The notes beneath the pieces were generated by a model. That model searched no databases and was not told where the DNA came from. It saw nothing but the letters and a program-made list of their open reading frames with translations. From assembly GCA_000306725.1 (NCBI GenBank), contig CP003083.1, forward strand, positions 806,001 to 870,000: DNA of 64,000 nucleotides, read 5' to 3'. A program made the position numbers and the translations under genes. The DNA comes from Methanolobus psychrophilus R15 (GTDB lineage Archaea; Halobacteriota; Methanosarcinia; Methanosarcinales; Methanosarcinaceae). This document shows positions 57,281 to 64,000 of the stretch, one piece after another; positions within the stretch are counted from its first letter, which is position 1; the number at the start of each line of letters is the position of its first letter.

Positions 57281-57290
57281 AATATATAAC
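57281..57290 (+). promoter_or_regulatory. TATA box of the MFS transporter gene
   Basis: AATATATAAC is centred 28 nt before the ATG at 57314, and no ribosome-binding site is seen, so the transcript is probably leaderless. Confidence 0.5.
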
Positions 57291-57313
57291 TGTTTAAGCA
57301 AGCTATTAGCATA

Positions 57314-58639
57314 ATGACATTGGGTTCCATGAACTCCACGGCCGGTCAAAAAGCACTATTTCCCCTGTATACAGTTACGTTCATCGGGACCCTGGGTTTT
57401 GGCATTATACTCACATTCCTTGTTTTTCTCGTGACAGACTATGGAGGTAATGCGCTTGTATATGGCCTGCTTGCCTCTACATATCCCGTATTCCAGCTTA
57501 TCGGGGCCCCGGTGCTTGGCCAGTGGTCTGACATCTACGGAAGGAAGAAGGTTTTGCTTCTTAGCCAGTTAGGAACGGTGACTGCATGGATCATATTCCT
57601 TATAGCACTCTTTATCCCGGTCACTCCTTTGATACAGATCGAATCCAATCTCCTTGGTTCGTTCGTAATAACCCTTCCTTTAGCTGTTATCTTCTTTGCA
57701 CGGGCACTCGACGGTCTTACAGGAGGTAATGTATCTGTTGCCAATGCTTATCTGGCAGACCTGACATCCGAGGAAGACAGGAACAAGAACTACGGGCAGA
57801 TGTCAATGGCATCCAATCTTGGATATGTCATCGGTCCTGCACTTGCAGGCATTCTGGGAACAACGGTCTACGGAGAAACCCTCCCGGTCTTAGCAGCTTT
57901 GGTGATATCCGTTTTAGGAGCCCTGATCATTATAGTATACCTCCCGAATCCTCCTGTTTGTATCATTGAAGAGTACCCTGCTTCCAAGAGCATTGCAAAA
58001 GTACTTGGCCAGGAACACAAAGAATGTTACACGCCTGAAGCAGGAAAAAAGATCGCCCTTAAGGAAGTGTTCAGGCTCGAGAATGTTCCTTTCATGATAC
58101 TGGTTTACTTTTTGATTTTCCTGGGATTCAACATATACTATACTGCATTCCCCATCTTTGCTGCTGTTGCTCTGGAATGGAGCCCGGCAGAGCTTGGAAT
58201 ATACTTTTCAGTAATAAGCGCCCTTATGGCTTTTGTCCAGGGGCCCGTACTGGCCAGACTTGCAACTAGGTACACAGAACCAATACTGATCGTTACCGGA
58301 GGCTTTATCCTTGGCATACAGTTCCTTCTGATAATACCCGGTAACATGTATCTGATATATCTTGCAGCACTTTTCTTTGCATTCGGTAACGGAGTGATGT
58401 GGCCCTGCATCCTCTCTATCCTCTCCAAGTTCGCAGGTAAGGTCTACCAGGGTTCAGTACAGGGTTTTGCCATGAGCGCCGGCAGCCTCGCAAGCATATT
58501 GGGACTTCTTGCAGGCGGATTGCTGTACACGCAATTAAGGACAACTGCATTCCTCATAGCTGCCCTGATAATCTTTTCTGTTGTTATTTTGTCTTTCAGG
58601 CTGATTGGAATGGATATGAAAGGAGATAAAGAAGAATAG
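57314..58639 (+). CDS. MFS transporter (DHA1/tetracycline-efflux-like)
   Basis: 441 aa with about 12 transmembrane segments. The cytoplasmic loop motif GQWSDIYGRKKVL between helices 2 and 3 and the antiporter-like LGYVIGPALAGILG in helix 5 are typical of drug/metabolite efflux pumps. A soluble loop of about 50 residues between helices 6 and 7 (YPASKSIAKVLGQEH) is long. Substrate unknown. An alternative start lies five codons downstream. Confidence 0.9.
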   Translation: MTLGSMNSTAGQKALFPLYTVTFIGTLGFGIILTFLVFLVTDYGGNALVYGLLASTYPVFQLIGAPVLGQWSDIYGRKKVLLLSQLGTVTAWIIFLIALFIPVTPLIQIESNLLGSFVITLPLAVIFFARALDGLTGGNVSVANAYLADLTSEEDRNKNYGQMSMASNLGYVIGPALAGILGTTVYGETLPVLAALVISVLGALIIIVYLPNPPVCIIEEYPASKSIAKVLGQEHKECYTPEAGKKIALKEVFRLENVPFMILVYFLIFLGFNIYYTAFPIFAAVALEWSPAELGIYFSVISALMAFVQGPVLARLATRYTEPILIVTGGFILGIQFLLIIPGNMYLIYLAALFFAFGNGVMWPCILSILSKFAGKVYQGSVQGFAMSAGSLASILGLLAGGLLYTQLRTTAFLIAALIIFSVVILSFRLIGMDMKGDKEE

Positions 58640-58719
58640 GTTTTTCATTACAACAACAATGTTAAGAGCAAGAAGATTAGAAAGGGATATCAGAAAAAAG
58701 TAATTGTGGAGGCATTTAG

Positions 58720-59022
58720 ATGGTAAATCTGAAAGAATTGTTTATGAAAGAGAATGTAGGAGGTCTTGACCTCATATTAAGGGCTCTTTTTGGGTCACTT
58801 GCGATATCTGCCCTGGCACTTGGCGTTGCAAAGCGCAGTAAATGGAAGTGGATACTGGCGCTTATAGGTTTCACCGGCATATTTTCATCCATCACACGCC
58901 ACTGTACACCTTATGAGCTGCTTGGGATCAATACCGCACGTCCCGGAGAAAGCAATGAGAAGGGTTTAAGAGGAAGTCATAGGGCAATCGCTGAAGAAGA
59001 CCAATTACAAGAAAATGAATGA
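58720..59022 (+). CDS. DUF2892-type small membrane protein
   Basis: 100 aa. Two hydrophobic segments (about 22-42 and 45-60) with the ENVGGLDLILRALFG start and CTPYELLGINT end that mark DUF2892 proteins, found as membrane domains of YgaP-like rhodaneses. The charged 30-residue tail is specific to this copy. GGAGG precedes the ATG. It lies 80 nt after the MFS gene and is convergent with the histidine kinase. Confidence 0.85.
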   Translation: MVNLKELFMKENVGGLDLILRALFGSLAISALALGVAKRSKWKWILALIGFTGIFSSITRHCTPYELLGINTARPGESNEKGLRGSHRAIAEEDQLQENE

Positions 59023-59052
59023 GGTTGCAGACACATTCCGCAGGGGAAGGGA

Positions 59053-60543
59053 TTATATAAGAACTATATGTTCGTCCTCTTCGTAGAGAGGGAGCGACAC
59101 ATGAACTTTCGTGCCAACTCCTTCTCTGCTCTCCACCCATATGTTTCCTTTATGCACGTCTACAATGTTCTTAGCAAGGTAGAGTCCCAGACCATTGCCC
59201 CCGTAGTTGCGGGTCATTGAACCATCTACCTGGTAGAATCTCTCGAATATCCGAGGTATCTGATTCTCAGGTATCCCTATCCCGTTATCTGATACCTCTA
59301 CATGCATGATTCCACTTTCCTCGTAGGCACGAATACTTATGTGGCTCCTATAGGGTGAGAATTTGACCGCATTATCTATAAGGTAGACGAAGAGCTGTTT
59401 CAGCAGTTCGGCATTACCATATATGAAATGAAGACGTTTATAGTAATCAGTGTTAAGGATCATTCCTTTTTCTTCTACTTTAAATGACAGGCTCTTGACA
59501 GCATTTCCCATGACATCTGCCAGGCTTAAGGGAGAGAAGACATGTTGCTTTTTAAACTGGAAGGCATTCATGTGTAAGAGCGACTCTATCAGTCGATTCA
59601 GGCGCTCAGAGTTGGAGACTATCACCTTCAGCCCATGTTTCTGCTTTTCGTTCATATCGCCCAGCATGCCCTCATACATTATCTCACTGTACCCTTTTAT
59701 GGAGATCAGGGGGGTCTTTAGCTCGTGGGTCACATTGGATACGAATTCGTCTTTCATCTTTTCAAGCGACTTCAGCTCCTCATAGGCCTTGGTGGTCTTT
59801 TCCAGGAGCTGTATGTTCTCGACCGTTATTCCGGCAAGCTTACCAACGCTTTCAAGCACATATGTATCATCCTCATTAAGCTTCAACTGCTTCTTCAGGG
59901 AAAACATAAAAAAGCCGGTCACTGCATTCCTTGCTACCATAGGGATAGCAATAACATTATCCAAGTCCAGCTCCGGGAAGATATCAGGTTTCACTTCAAG
60001 AACATGCGGTTTTTCGGTCTTCCTGGACAAAGTGCTTATTTCCATGATATCCACTATCAGAGGATGATCTAGAGGGATACTTGCAAGACCTTTTTTCAAC
60101 CGGACAGGCATTTCAGCATCTGCAAACATTGAGGCTTTGTCAGAGTCCTGTTTTATCAGATGGATGAAACCGTAGTTCGCATTAAGATACGAAAGAAGTT
60201 CGTTCAGAACATTCTCTAAAAAATCGTGGACATCATGGGAGCTGGCGGATACAGATGCTGCAGAATGGAGAATAAGCAGTTCCCGGTCTTTTCTGCTCAC
60301 TTTTCTCTCAGCATTCTGGCATTGTACCGTCAACTGGGAGAGAGTGATGCCTGAAAGCAGGAATACAATGACTAAAAAAGAGTGAAGATAAAGTTCCCTG
60401 CCTGGAAAATACGCAAGCAACTCAGAGAGAATGGTATCATTTATGAAAAGGAAGTCTATAAAAGGATCATGGGTCACAGCCAATAGGCAGAAAAATAAGA
60501 TTATGCACAATGTAATACTTGTAAATAATAGGTTGTTTTTCAT
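59053..60543 (-). CDS. Membrane sensor histidine kinase with GAF domain
   Basis: 496 aa. Two transmembrane segments (about 5-25 and 55-78) are followed by a coiled linker, a GAF domain (about 100-250), a HisKA domain with NVTHELKTPLISIKGYSE, and a HATPase domain with DNGIGIPENQ and GGNGLGLYLAKNIVDVH. It has no receiver and no adjacent response regulator. The start at 60543 was chosen because the TATA box at 60605-60615 places transcription near 60583, downstream of earlier in-frame starts, and because it begins a clean hydrophobic helix. GGTGGT lies directly before it. Confidence 0.9.
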   Translation of the reverse strand: MKNNLLFTSITLCIILFFCLLAVTHDPFIDFLFINDTILSELLAYFPGRELYLHSFLVIVFLLSGITLSQLTVQCQNAERKVSRKDRELLILHSAASVSASSHDVHDFLENVLNELLSYLNANYGFIHLIKQDSDKASMFADAEMPVRLKKGLASIPLDHPLIVDIMEISTLSRKTEKPHVLEVKPDIFPELDLDNVIAIPMVARNAVTGFFMFSLKKQLKLNEDDTYVLESVGKLAGITVENIQLLEKTTKAYEELKSLEKMKDEFVSNVTHELKTPLISIKGYSEIMYEGMLGDMNEKQKHGLKVIVSNSERLNRLIESLLHMNAFQFKKQHVFSPLSLADVMGNAVKSLSFKVEEKGMILNTDYYKRLHFIYGNAELLKQLFVYLIDNAVKFSPYRSHISIRAYEESGIMHVEVSDNGIGIPENQIPRIFERFYQVDGSMTRNYGGNGLGLYLAKNIVDVHKGNIWVESREGVGTKVHVSLPLYEEDEHIVLI

Positions 60544-60604
60544 GGACCACCAATAACTGCCTGTAACCAATCGTTTCTGTATATACATGTAGGCACGAAG
60601 CACA

Positions 60605-60615
60605 AATATATAAAA
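60605..60615 (-). promoter_or_regulatory. TATA box of the GAF histidine kinase
   Basis: Reads TTTTATATATT on the minus strand, centred about 67 nt before the chosen start, giving a leader of about 40 nt that contains the GGTGGT. Confidence 0.45.
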
Positions 60616-60731
60616 CTTCACACATAGAATGCTTATGAGTCCGCAAGAAGGATACACAAATTTAAAAGCAACATCAAATTGATTAAAGAGTAAACATGCA
60701 TTGTCAATATAAATTATGCTTCTCTGGCAAA

Positions 60732-60809
60732 AGTAAGCTTAACACTTACTCAATGCTTAAGTTTTTAAGCAGTTATACGTATGTAGGTTGCGCGCCTGGA
60801 AGACCAGGC
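60732..60809 (+). ncRNA. Three successive hairpins ahead of serA (leader RNA or small RNA)
   Basis: In 78 nt there are three perfect stems: AGTAAG/CTTACT (60732-60750), TGCTTAA/TTAAGCA with a 4-nt loop (60754-60771), and GCCTGG/CCAGGC with an AAGA loop (60794-60809). An ATATAAATT box at about 60708 puts the transcription start at the first stem. The stretch lies in the 398-nt divergent gap between the kinase and serA, 133 nt before the serA ATG. It may be a structured leader controlling serA or an independent RNA. No known riboswitch is recognised. Confidence 0.35.
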
Positions 60810-60941
60810 AGATTAAAAGTCAGTATTATGCATATGTTGGAGACAATTATAAAATGTATGGCTGCAGTTCTACTATAAAACTGTACATATGTGTCATAAT
60901 ATCATAGTCGAACAATCACATTGATCCATGGAGCAAATATC

Positions 60942-62513
60942 ATGAGAATATTAGTCAGCGACCCATTATCTGAACAGGGATTGGCAATACTCGGTCAGCA
61001 ATTCACAGTGGACGTATTAACCAAACTTTCCGAAGAAGAACTCATAGAGAAGATACCTGATTACGATGCCCTTGTCATCCGTAGCGGGACTCAGGTCACA
61101 AGGAAAGTGATAGAAGCGGCCGATAAAATGAAGATAATAGGCAGAGCCGGCGTGGGCGTGGATAATGTTGATGTTGAGGCTGCCACTGAGAAAGGGATCA
61201 TTGTCACTAATGCGCCTGAAGGCAATATGCTGTCCGCTGCCGAACACACTATTGCAATGATGATGGGACTTGCAAGGAATATACCACAGGCCAATGCCTC
61301 CCTTAAATCCAAAAAATGGGAGCGCAACAAATTCATGGGTGTCGAGGTCAACGGCAAGATCCTGGGAGTCATCGGCCTTGGACGCATCGGAGCTGAAGTT
61401 GCGAAGAGAGCGCAGGGACTTAATATGGATATTCTTGCATATGACCCGTTCATTTCAGAGGAGAAGGCAAATGAACTGGGAGTCAGGCTCATGTCAGTGC
61501 ATGAGATAGTAAAGGAAGCAGACTTTATCACCGTGCACACCCCGCTCACAAAAGAGACAAGGAACATCATCGACACGAGAGAATTCGAGATGATGAAGAG
61601 CAATGTAAGGATCATCAACTGCGCCCGCGGAGGTATTATCAATGAGGAAGCACTTGCACAAGCCCTTAAGTTGGGCAGGATAGCTGGTGCCGCAGTGGAT
61701 GTGTTCGTGAACGAGCCGCCTTTTGACAGCCCTATGCTCGAATGCGATAATCTCATAGCAACCCCTCACTTAGGTGCATCCACGGAAGAAGCACAGGTCA
61801 ATGTAGCAGTATCAGTTGCAGAAGAGATCGTAGCTGTACTGAATGGCGGTGTTTCCAAGAATGCGATCAATATACCATCTGTCAAGCCTGAGGTCATGTC
61901 CGTGCTTGCACCGTACATCCAGCTTGCTGAGACGATGAGCAAAGCCTGCGCACAGTTACTTGGAAAGAACTATGAGAAGATCGAGATCTCATACCAGGGA
62001 GACATCGCGGGGAAAGACACAAGGCCTATTACCGTCGCTGCCGTGAAAGGCATGCTGCAGGTAGCTCTTGGGTCAGCCGTCAACTATGTCAACGCAAACA
62101 GCCTTGCAAAATCCAGAAAGGTAGAGGTCATCGAGAGCAAATCACAGACTTCGGATGAATACGCCTCCATTGTCAAGATAAGGATCACAAAGGGTAATGA
62201 GAGCCAGTCCATTACAGGTACGGTCATTGGCAACGCTGCCAAGATAATCGGGATCAATGGCGAGAACGTCGACCTGGCACCAGCCGGATACATAATTGTG
62301 GCAACTCACATCAATAAGCCCAATGTGATAGGACCCTGCTGTATCGTACTGGGAAAGAATAACATCAATATTTCAGGTATGCAGGTTGGCAGAGTGCCAA
62401 TCGGAGAAGTAACTATTATGGCATTGAATGTAGATTCCGAAGTCCCTGAGCCCATCCTTAAGGAGATGAGGGCCGTTGAAGGGATCATTGATGCCAAGCT
62501 TATTAAACTCTGA
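60942..62513 (+). CDS. serA: D-3-phosphoglycerate dehydrogenase
   Basis: 523 aa, the long form with an ASB domain (about 320-445) and a C-terminal ACT domain (about 452-523). First step of serine synthesis: 3-phosphoglycerate to phosphohydroxypyruvate. NAD-binding GLGRIGAEVAKRAQG near 146, RIINCARGGIINEEAL with catalytic Arg, and ATPHLGASTEEAQ with catalytic His. ACT domains of this type bind serine for feedback. The ATG at 60942 follows GGAG and gives MRILVSDPL. Its leader contains the hairpin string. The next gene starts 8 nt later. Confidence 0.96.
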   Translation: MRILVSDPLSEQGLAILGQQFTVDVLTKLSEEELIEKIPDYDALVIRSGTQVTRKVIEAADKMKIIGRAGVGVDNVDVEAATEKGIIVTNAPEGNMLSAAEHTIAMMMGLARNIPQANASLKSKKWERNKFMGVEVNGKILGVIGLGRIGAEVAKRAQGLNMDILAYDPFISEEKANELGVRLMSVHEIVKEADFITVHTPLTKETRNIIDTREFEMMKSNVRIINCARGGIINEEALAQALKLGRIAGAAVDVFVNEPPFDSPMLECDNLIATPHLGASTEEAQVNVAVSVAEEIVAVLNGGVSKNAINIPSVKPEVMSVLAPYIQLAETMSKACAQLLGKNYEKIEISYQGDIAGKDTRPITVAAVKGMLQVALGSAVNYVNANSLAKSRKVEVIESKSQTSDEYASIVKIRITKGNESQSITGTVIGNAAKIIGINGENVDLAPAGYIIVATHINKPNVIGPCCIVLGKNNINISGMQVGRVPIGEVTIMALNVDSEVPEPILKEMRAVEGIIDAKLIKL

Positions 62514-62521
62514 GTTACAAA

Positions 62522-63031
62522 ATGAAAGTGGCGGAAGACGATCAGCCAATGATGAGGAAGCGAATATATCACCGGTTCCCCCACAGGGAAGTGGAATTCG
62601 AACAAAAGTACCGTTACCATTCGGACTTACCTTTTTTTACGAGGGTAATGGCTAACATGGATGGAAAGTTCGGTATGTTCGTTACCGAATCTATCACCCA
62701 GAGAGGACACCGTATACAGGCCAAACGTGAGATACGTGTGGAGATCGTTACCAATGGTGTCGACTTTGGGCCACTGAACTATGATAACGTCGATGAGATC
62801 GTAGAGAGCATCGAGAAGGAAGGGATCCTGGATTTCAGGGTCCATTTGCACTATAGCTACCTTGACGGAAAATACAACCGAGTGGCTTTCAGGGGTGATG
62901 TGTACCTTGTGCGCGCCATTCTTGAGAATGAGCTTCTTGTGCTTCAGATCAACCATATCGACGGCCAGAAAAGGACCGAGTGCGGCAGGGTTGCAGACAC
63001 TATTATTGATGAACTCAGACGTGGATCATAA
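62522..63031 (+). CDS. Conserved-looking archaeal protein after serA
   Basis: 169 aa, soluble, basic N-terminus (KRIYHRFPHREVEFEQKYRY) and a beta-rich remainder with EIVTNGVDFGPLNYDNVDEI and RVHLHYSYLDGKYNRV. I do not recognise the family. It starts eight nt after serA and its stop codon overlaps the next gene's ATG by one base, so it belongs to the serA transcript. Confidence 0.75.
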   Translation: MKVAEDDQPMMRKRIYHRFPHREVEFEQKYRYHSDLPFFTRVMANMDGKFGMFVTESITQRGHRIQAKREIRVEIVTNGVDFGPLNYDNVDEIVESIEKEGILDFRVHLHYSYLDGKYNRVAFRGDVYLVRAILENELLVLQINHIDGQKRTECGRVADTIIDELRRGS

Positions 63032-63495
63032 TGGATGATGAACTGAAGCTTGTTGTTGCCACCCCTTTTAAGAAAAAGGCGGCAACATCACTTTCTATAA
63101 AGGATTTTGAATTTGCTCTATCCTTTGATCTAAAATGGATGGCTCCCCCCTTAGCTTCAAAAGCAAGGGACAAAGCAATAAGTTCCGGGCTTTTAAGGCT
63201 TGAGGACAACAGGCTTATACCCACCTTTGATGTTGCGCATACTGAACTGCCGAATGGGTTCAAGCCTTCAGGTAGCCTTTTTGCAGAAAAGATGCTTCTG
63301 GAAGAATTAATATCCATGATAGCCACAAAGGCAGGCAAGAGTGAAAAGGAAGCAGCAGCCCTTATAAATGGCACGCAAGAGCAACTCGGAGACCTTGTGG
63401 AAATCGAAGTTGCCGGCCTCATCGCCGCAAAAGAAGCGGGATGCGATACAGGCGACATTTATGGCAAGGTATATGCAAGAGTATTCCATAGATAA
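63031..63495 (+). CDS. DUF2240 family protein
   Basis: 154 aa. The DUF2240 pattern is visible: LVVATPFKKKAATSLSIKDF, FALSFDLKWMAPPLASKA, and LEDNRLIPTFDVA. A helical C-terminal half follows. Function unknown; the N-terminal part resembles a small helix-turn-helix fold. The ATG shares a base with the preceding stop, so they are coupled. Third gene of the serA operon. Confidence 0.85.
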   Translation: MDDELKLVVATPFKKKAATSLSIKDFEFALSFDLKWMAPPLASKARDKAISSGLLRLEDNRLIPTFDVAHTELPNGFKPSGSLFAEKMLLEELISMIATKAGKSEKEAAALINGTQEQLGDLVEIEVAGLIAAKEAGCDTGDIYGKVYARVFHR

Positions 63496-63500
63496 AGCAC

Positions 63501-63527
63501 ATAACATTTATGTACTAGTAATGTTAT
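63501..63527 (+). terminator. Hairpin after the serA operon
   Basis: Perfect 8-bp arms ATAACATT and AATGTTAT with an 11-nt loop, starting six bases after the DUF2240 stop. There is no T run, so it may act as a 3'-end structure more than as an intrinsic terminator. Confidence 0.45.
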
Positions 63528-63596
63528 TGAAAGGACGAATCTATGCAATATGGATTCATCATGTTCTTACTTTATTGGCACCTGATGGATGTTCGA

Positions 63597-63612
63597 ACGC
63601 ATATTGATGCGT
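63597..63612 (+). promoter_or_regulatory. Hairpin in the leader of the L18e operon
   Basis: ACGCAT and ATGCGT form a perfect 6-bp stem with an ATTG tetraloop, 30 nt before the L18e ATG. A TATA-like TTACTTTATTGG at about 63569 puts it near the 5' end of the transcript. A ribosomal-protein autoregulation site is one possibility. Confidence 0.35.
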
Positions 63613-63642
63613 GAGTGAGACATAATCTTGCGGAGGAACATT

Positions 63643-64000
63643 ATGAGCAAGAGTACACGAGCTAAAATCACTAGAAAGACAAACCCAAGGATCCCGCAAC
63701 TGATCAATGATCTGAAGCAGGGCTCCCGTGATAACGAGGTCATGGTCTGGAGAGACATAGCCAAGAGGCTTGAAGCACCCAGGCAGAACTATGCTGAGGT
63801 AAACCTTAGTAAGATCAGCAGGTATGCACAGGACAATGAGACAGTCCTCATACCAGGTAAAGTACTTGGCTCCGGCCTTATAGGCAAGGCAGTGAATGTG
63901 GCAGCATTAAGCTTCAGCACTACTGCGAAGGACAAGATCACCGGTCTTGGTGGAAAGTGCATGACCATAGAACAGCTCCTTGCAGAGAATCCCAAGGGCT
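63643..64000 (+). CDS. rpl18e: 50S ribosomal protein L18e (3' end outside window)
   Basis: The first 119 residues are present; only a few are missing from the usual length of about 121-125. Large-subunit ribosomal protein of archaea and eukaryotes. Recognised by KTNPRIPQLINDLKQGSRDN near the start, VWRDIAKRLEAPRQNYAEVN, and VLIPGKVLGSGLIGKAVNVA. GGAGG precedes the ATG. In archaea it usually begins an operon with L13, S9 and RNA polymerase subunits, which should follow beyond the window. Confidence 0.96.
   Translation, partial: MSKSTRAKITRKTNPRIPQLINDLKQGSRDNEVMVWRDIAKRLEAPRQNYAEVNLSKISRYAQDNETVLIPGKVLGSGLIGKAVNVAALSFSTTAKDKITGLGGKCMTIEQLLAENPKG

Noticed and set aside
60696-60878. 60-codon open frame between the kinase and serA
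   Set aside because: It coincides with the three hairpins, lacks a ribosome-binding site and has a Cys-rich, unnatural composition.

Overview
The window is a stretch of archaeal chromosome from a methanogen of the order Methanosarcinales, most likely a methylotrophic genus of the Methanosarcinaceae such as Methanolobus or Methanomethylovorans. Three things point there: a complete mcrBDCGA operon whose McrA and McrG closely match Methanosarcina-type sequences as I remember them; archaeal replication and RNA-processing genes (PolD large subunit, archaeal DNA ligase, Rio2, Tsr3, beta-CASP RNase, L18e); and archaeal TATA boxes with several probable leaderless transcripts. The genus is inference. 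I found no insertion sequence, prophage, CRISPR array or rRNA. Almost everything is core chromosome with ordinary gene density.

Layout. 1-5.6 kb, mostly minus strand: ACT protein and homoserine dehydrogenase, then DNA ligase, a cupredoxin-like lipoprotein and a PAP2 phosphatase, and a membrane-anchored winged-helix protein. 5.8-8.5 kb, plus strand: a secreted helical/acidic protein, a small lipoprotein closed by a perfect hairpin, and HtpX. 8.5-16.4 kb: DUF488 protein, a 1178-residue multi-PAS/GAF histidine kinase, AroA and a hydantoinase/oxoprolinase-family protein. 16.6-23.2 kb: mcrBDCGA, divergent from mmp10, whose product methylates an McrA arginine. 23.2-28.8 kb: PolD large subunit, a winged-helix protein, tRNA-Leu(CAA) and two-subunit fumarase. 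28.8-33.6 kb: a MinD/TadZ-like protein, a TadA-like ATPase and two TadB/C-like membrane proteins, forming an archaeal Tad-like pilus machine without a nearby pilin.

33.8-44.4 kb: Tsr3, a LOG-like protein, exonuclease III, an amino-acid permease fused to Usp domains, a Fur-peroxiredoxin-ferritin oxidative-stress operon, topoisomerase I, a beta-CASP RNase and a TPR protein. 44.6-51.6 kb: an unknown protein, MobA, DUF460, Rio2, LarC/LarB (nickel-pincer cofactor) and DUF2111. 51.6-56.4 kb: thioredoxin reductase with a glutaredoxin-like partner, an AIM24 protein, and the three-gene homocysteine-forming cluster (COG2122, NIL-ferredoxin, COG1900). 56.6-64 kb: Hsp20, an MFS transporter, a DUF2892 protein, a second histidine kinase, SerA, two conserved archaeal proteins and the start of the L18e ribosomal-protein operon.

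The most unusual signal is a set of three genes (ferritin-like, Fur-like, small winged-helix) whose family-typical N-termini have no ATG, GTG or TTG but do have a well-placed ATC or ACG after a ribosome-binding site. Two of them flank peroxiredoxin in one operon. Others worth a second look are an in-frame 10-codon duplication in LarB, a tRNA-Leu placed 15 nt before the fumarase start codon, a TadZ-like ATPase with Ser in place of the P-loop lysine, and a string of hairpins ahead of serA. All identifications are from reading the sequence and from memory of the families; no search was run.
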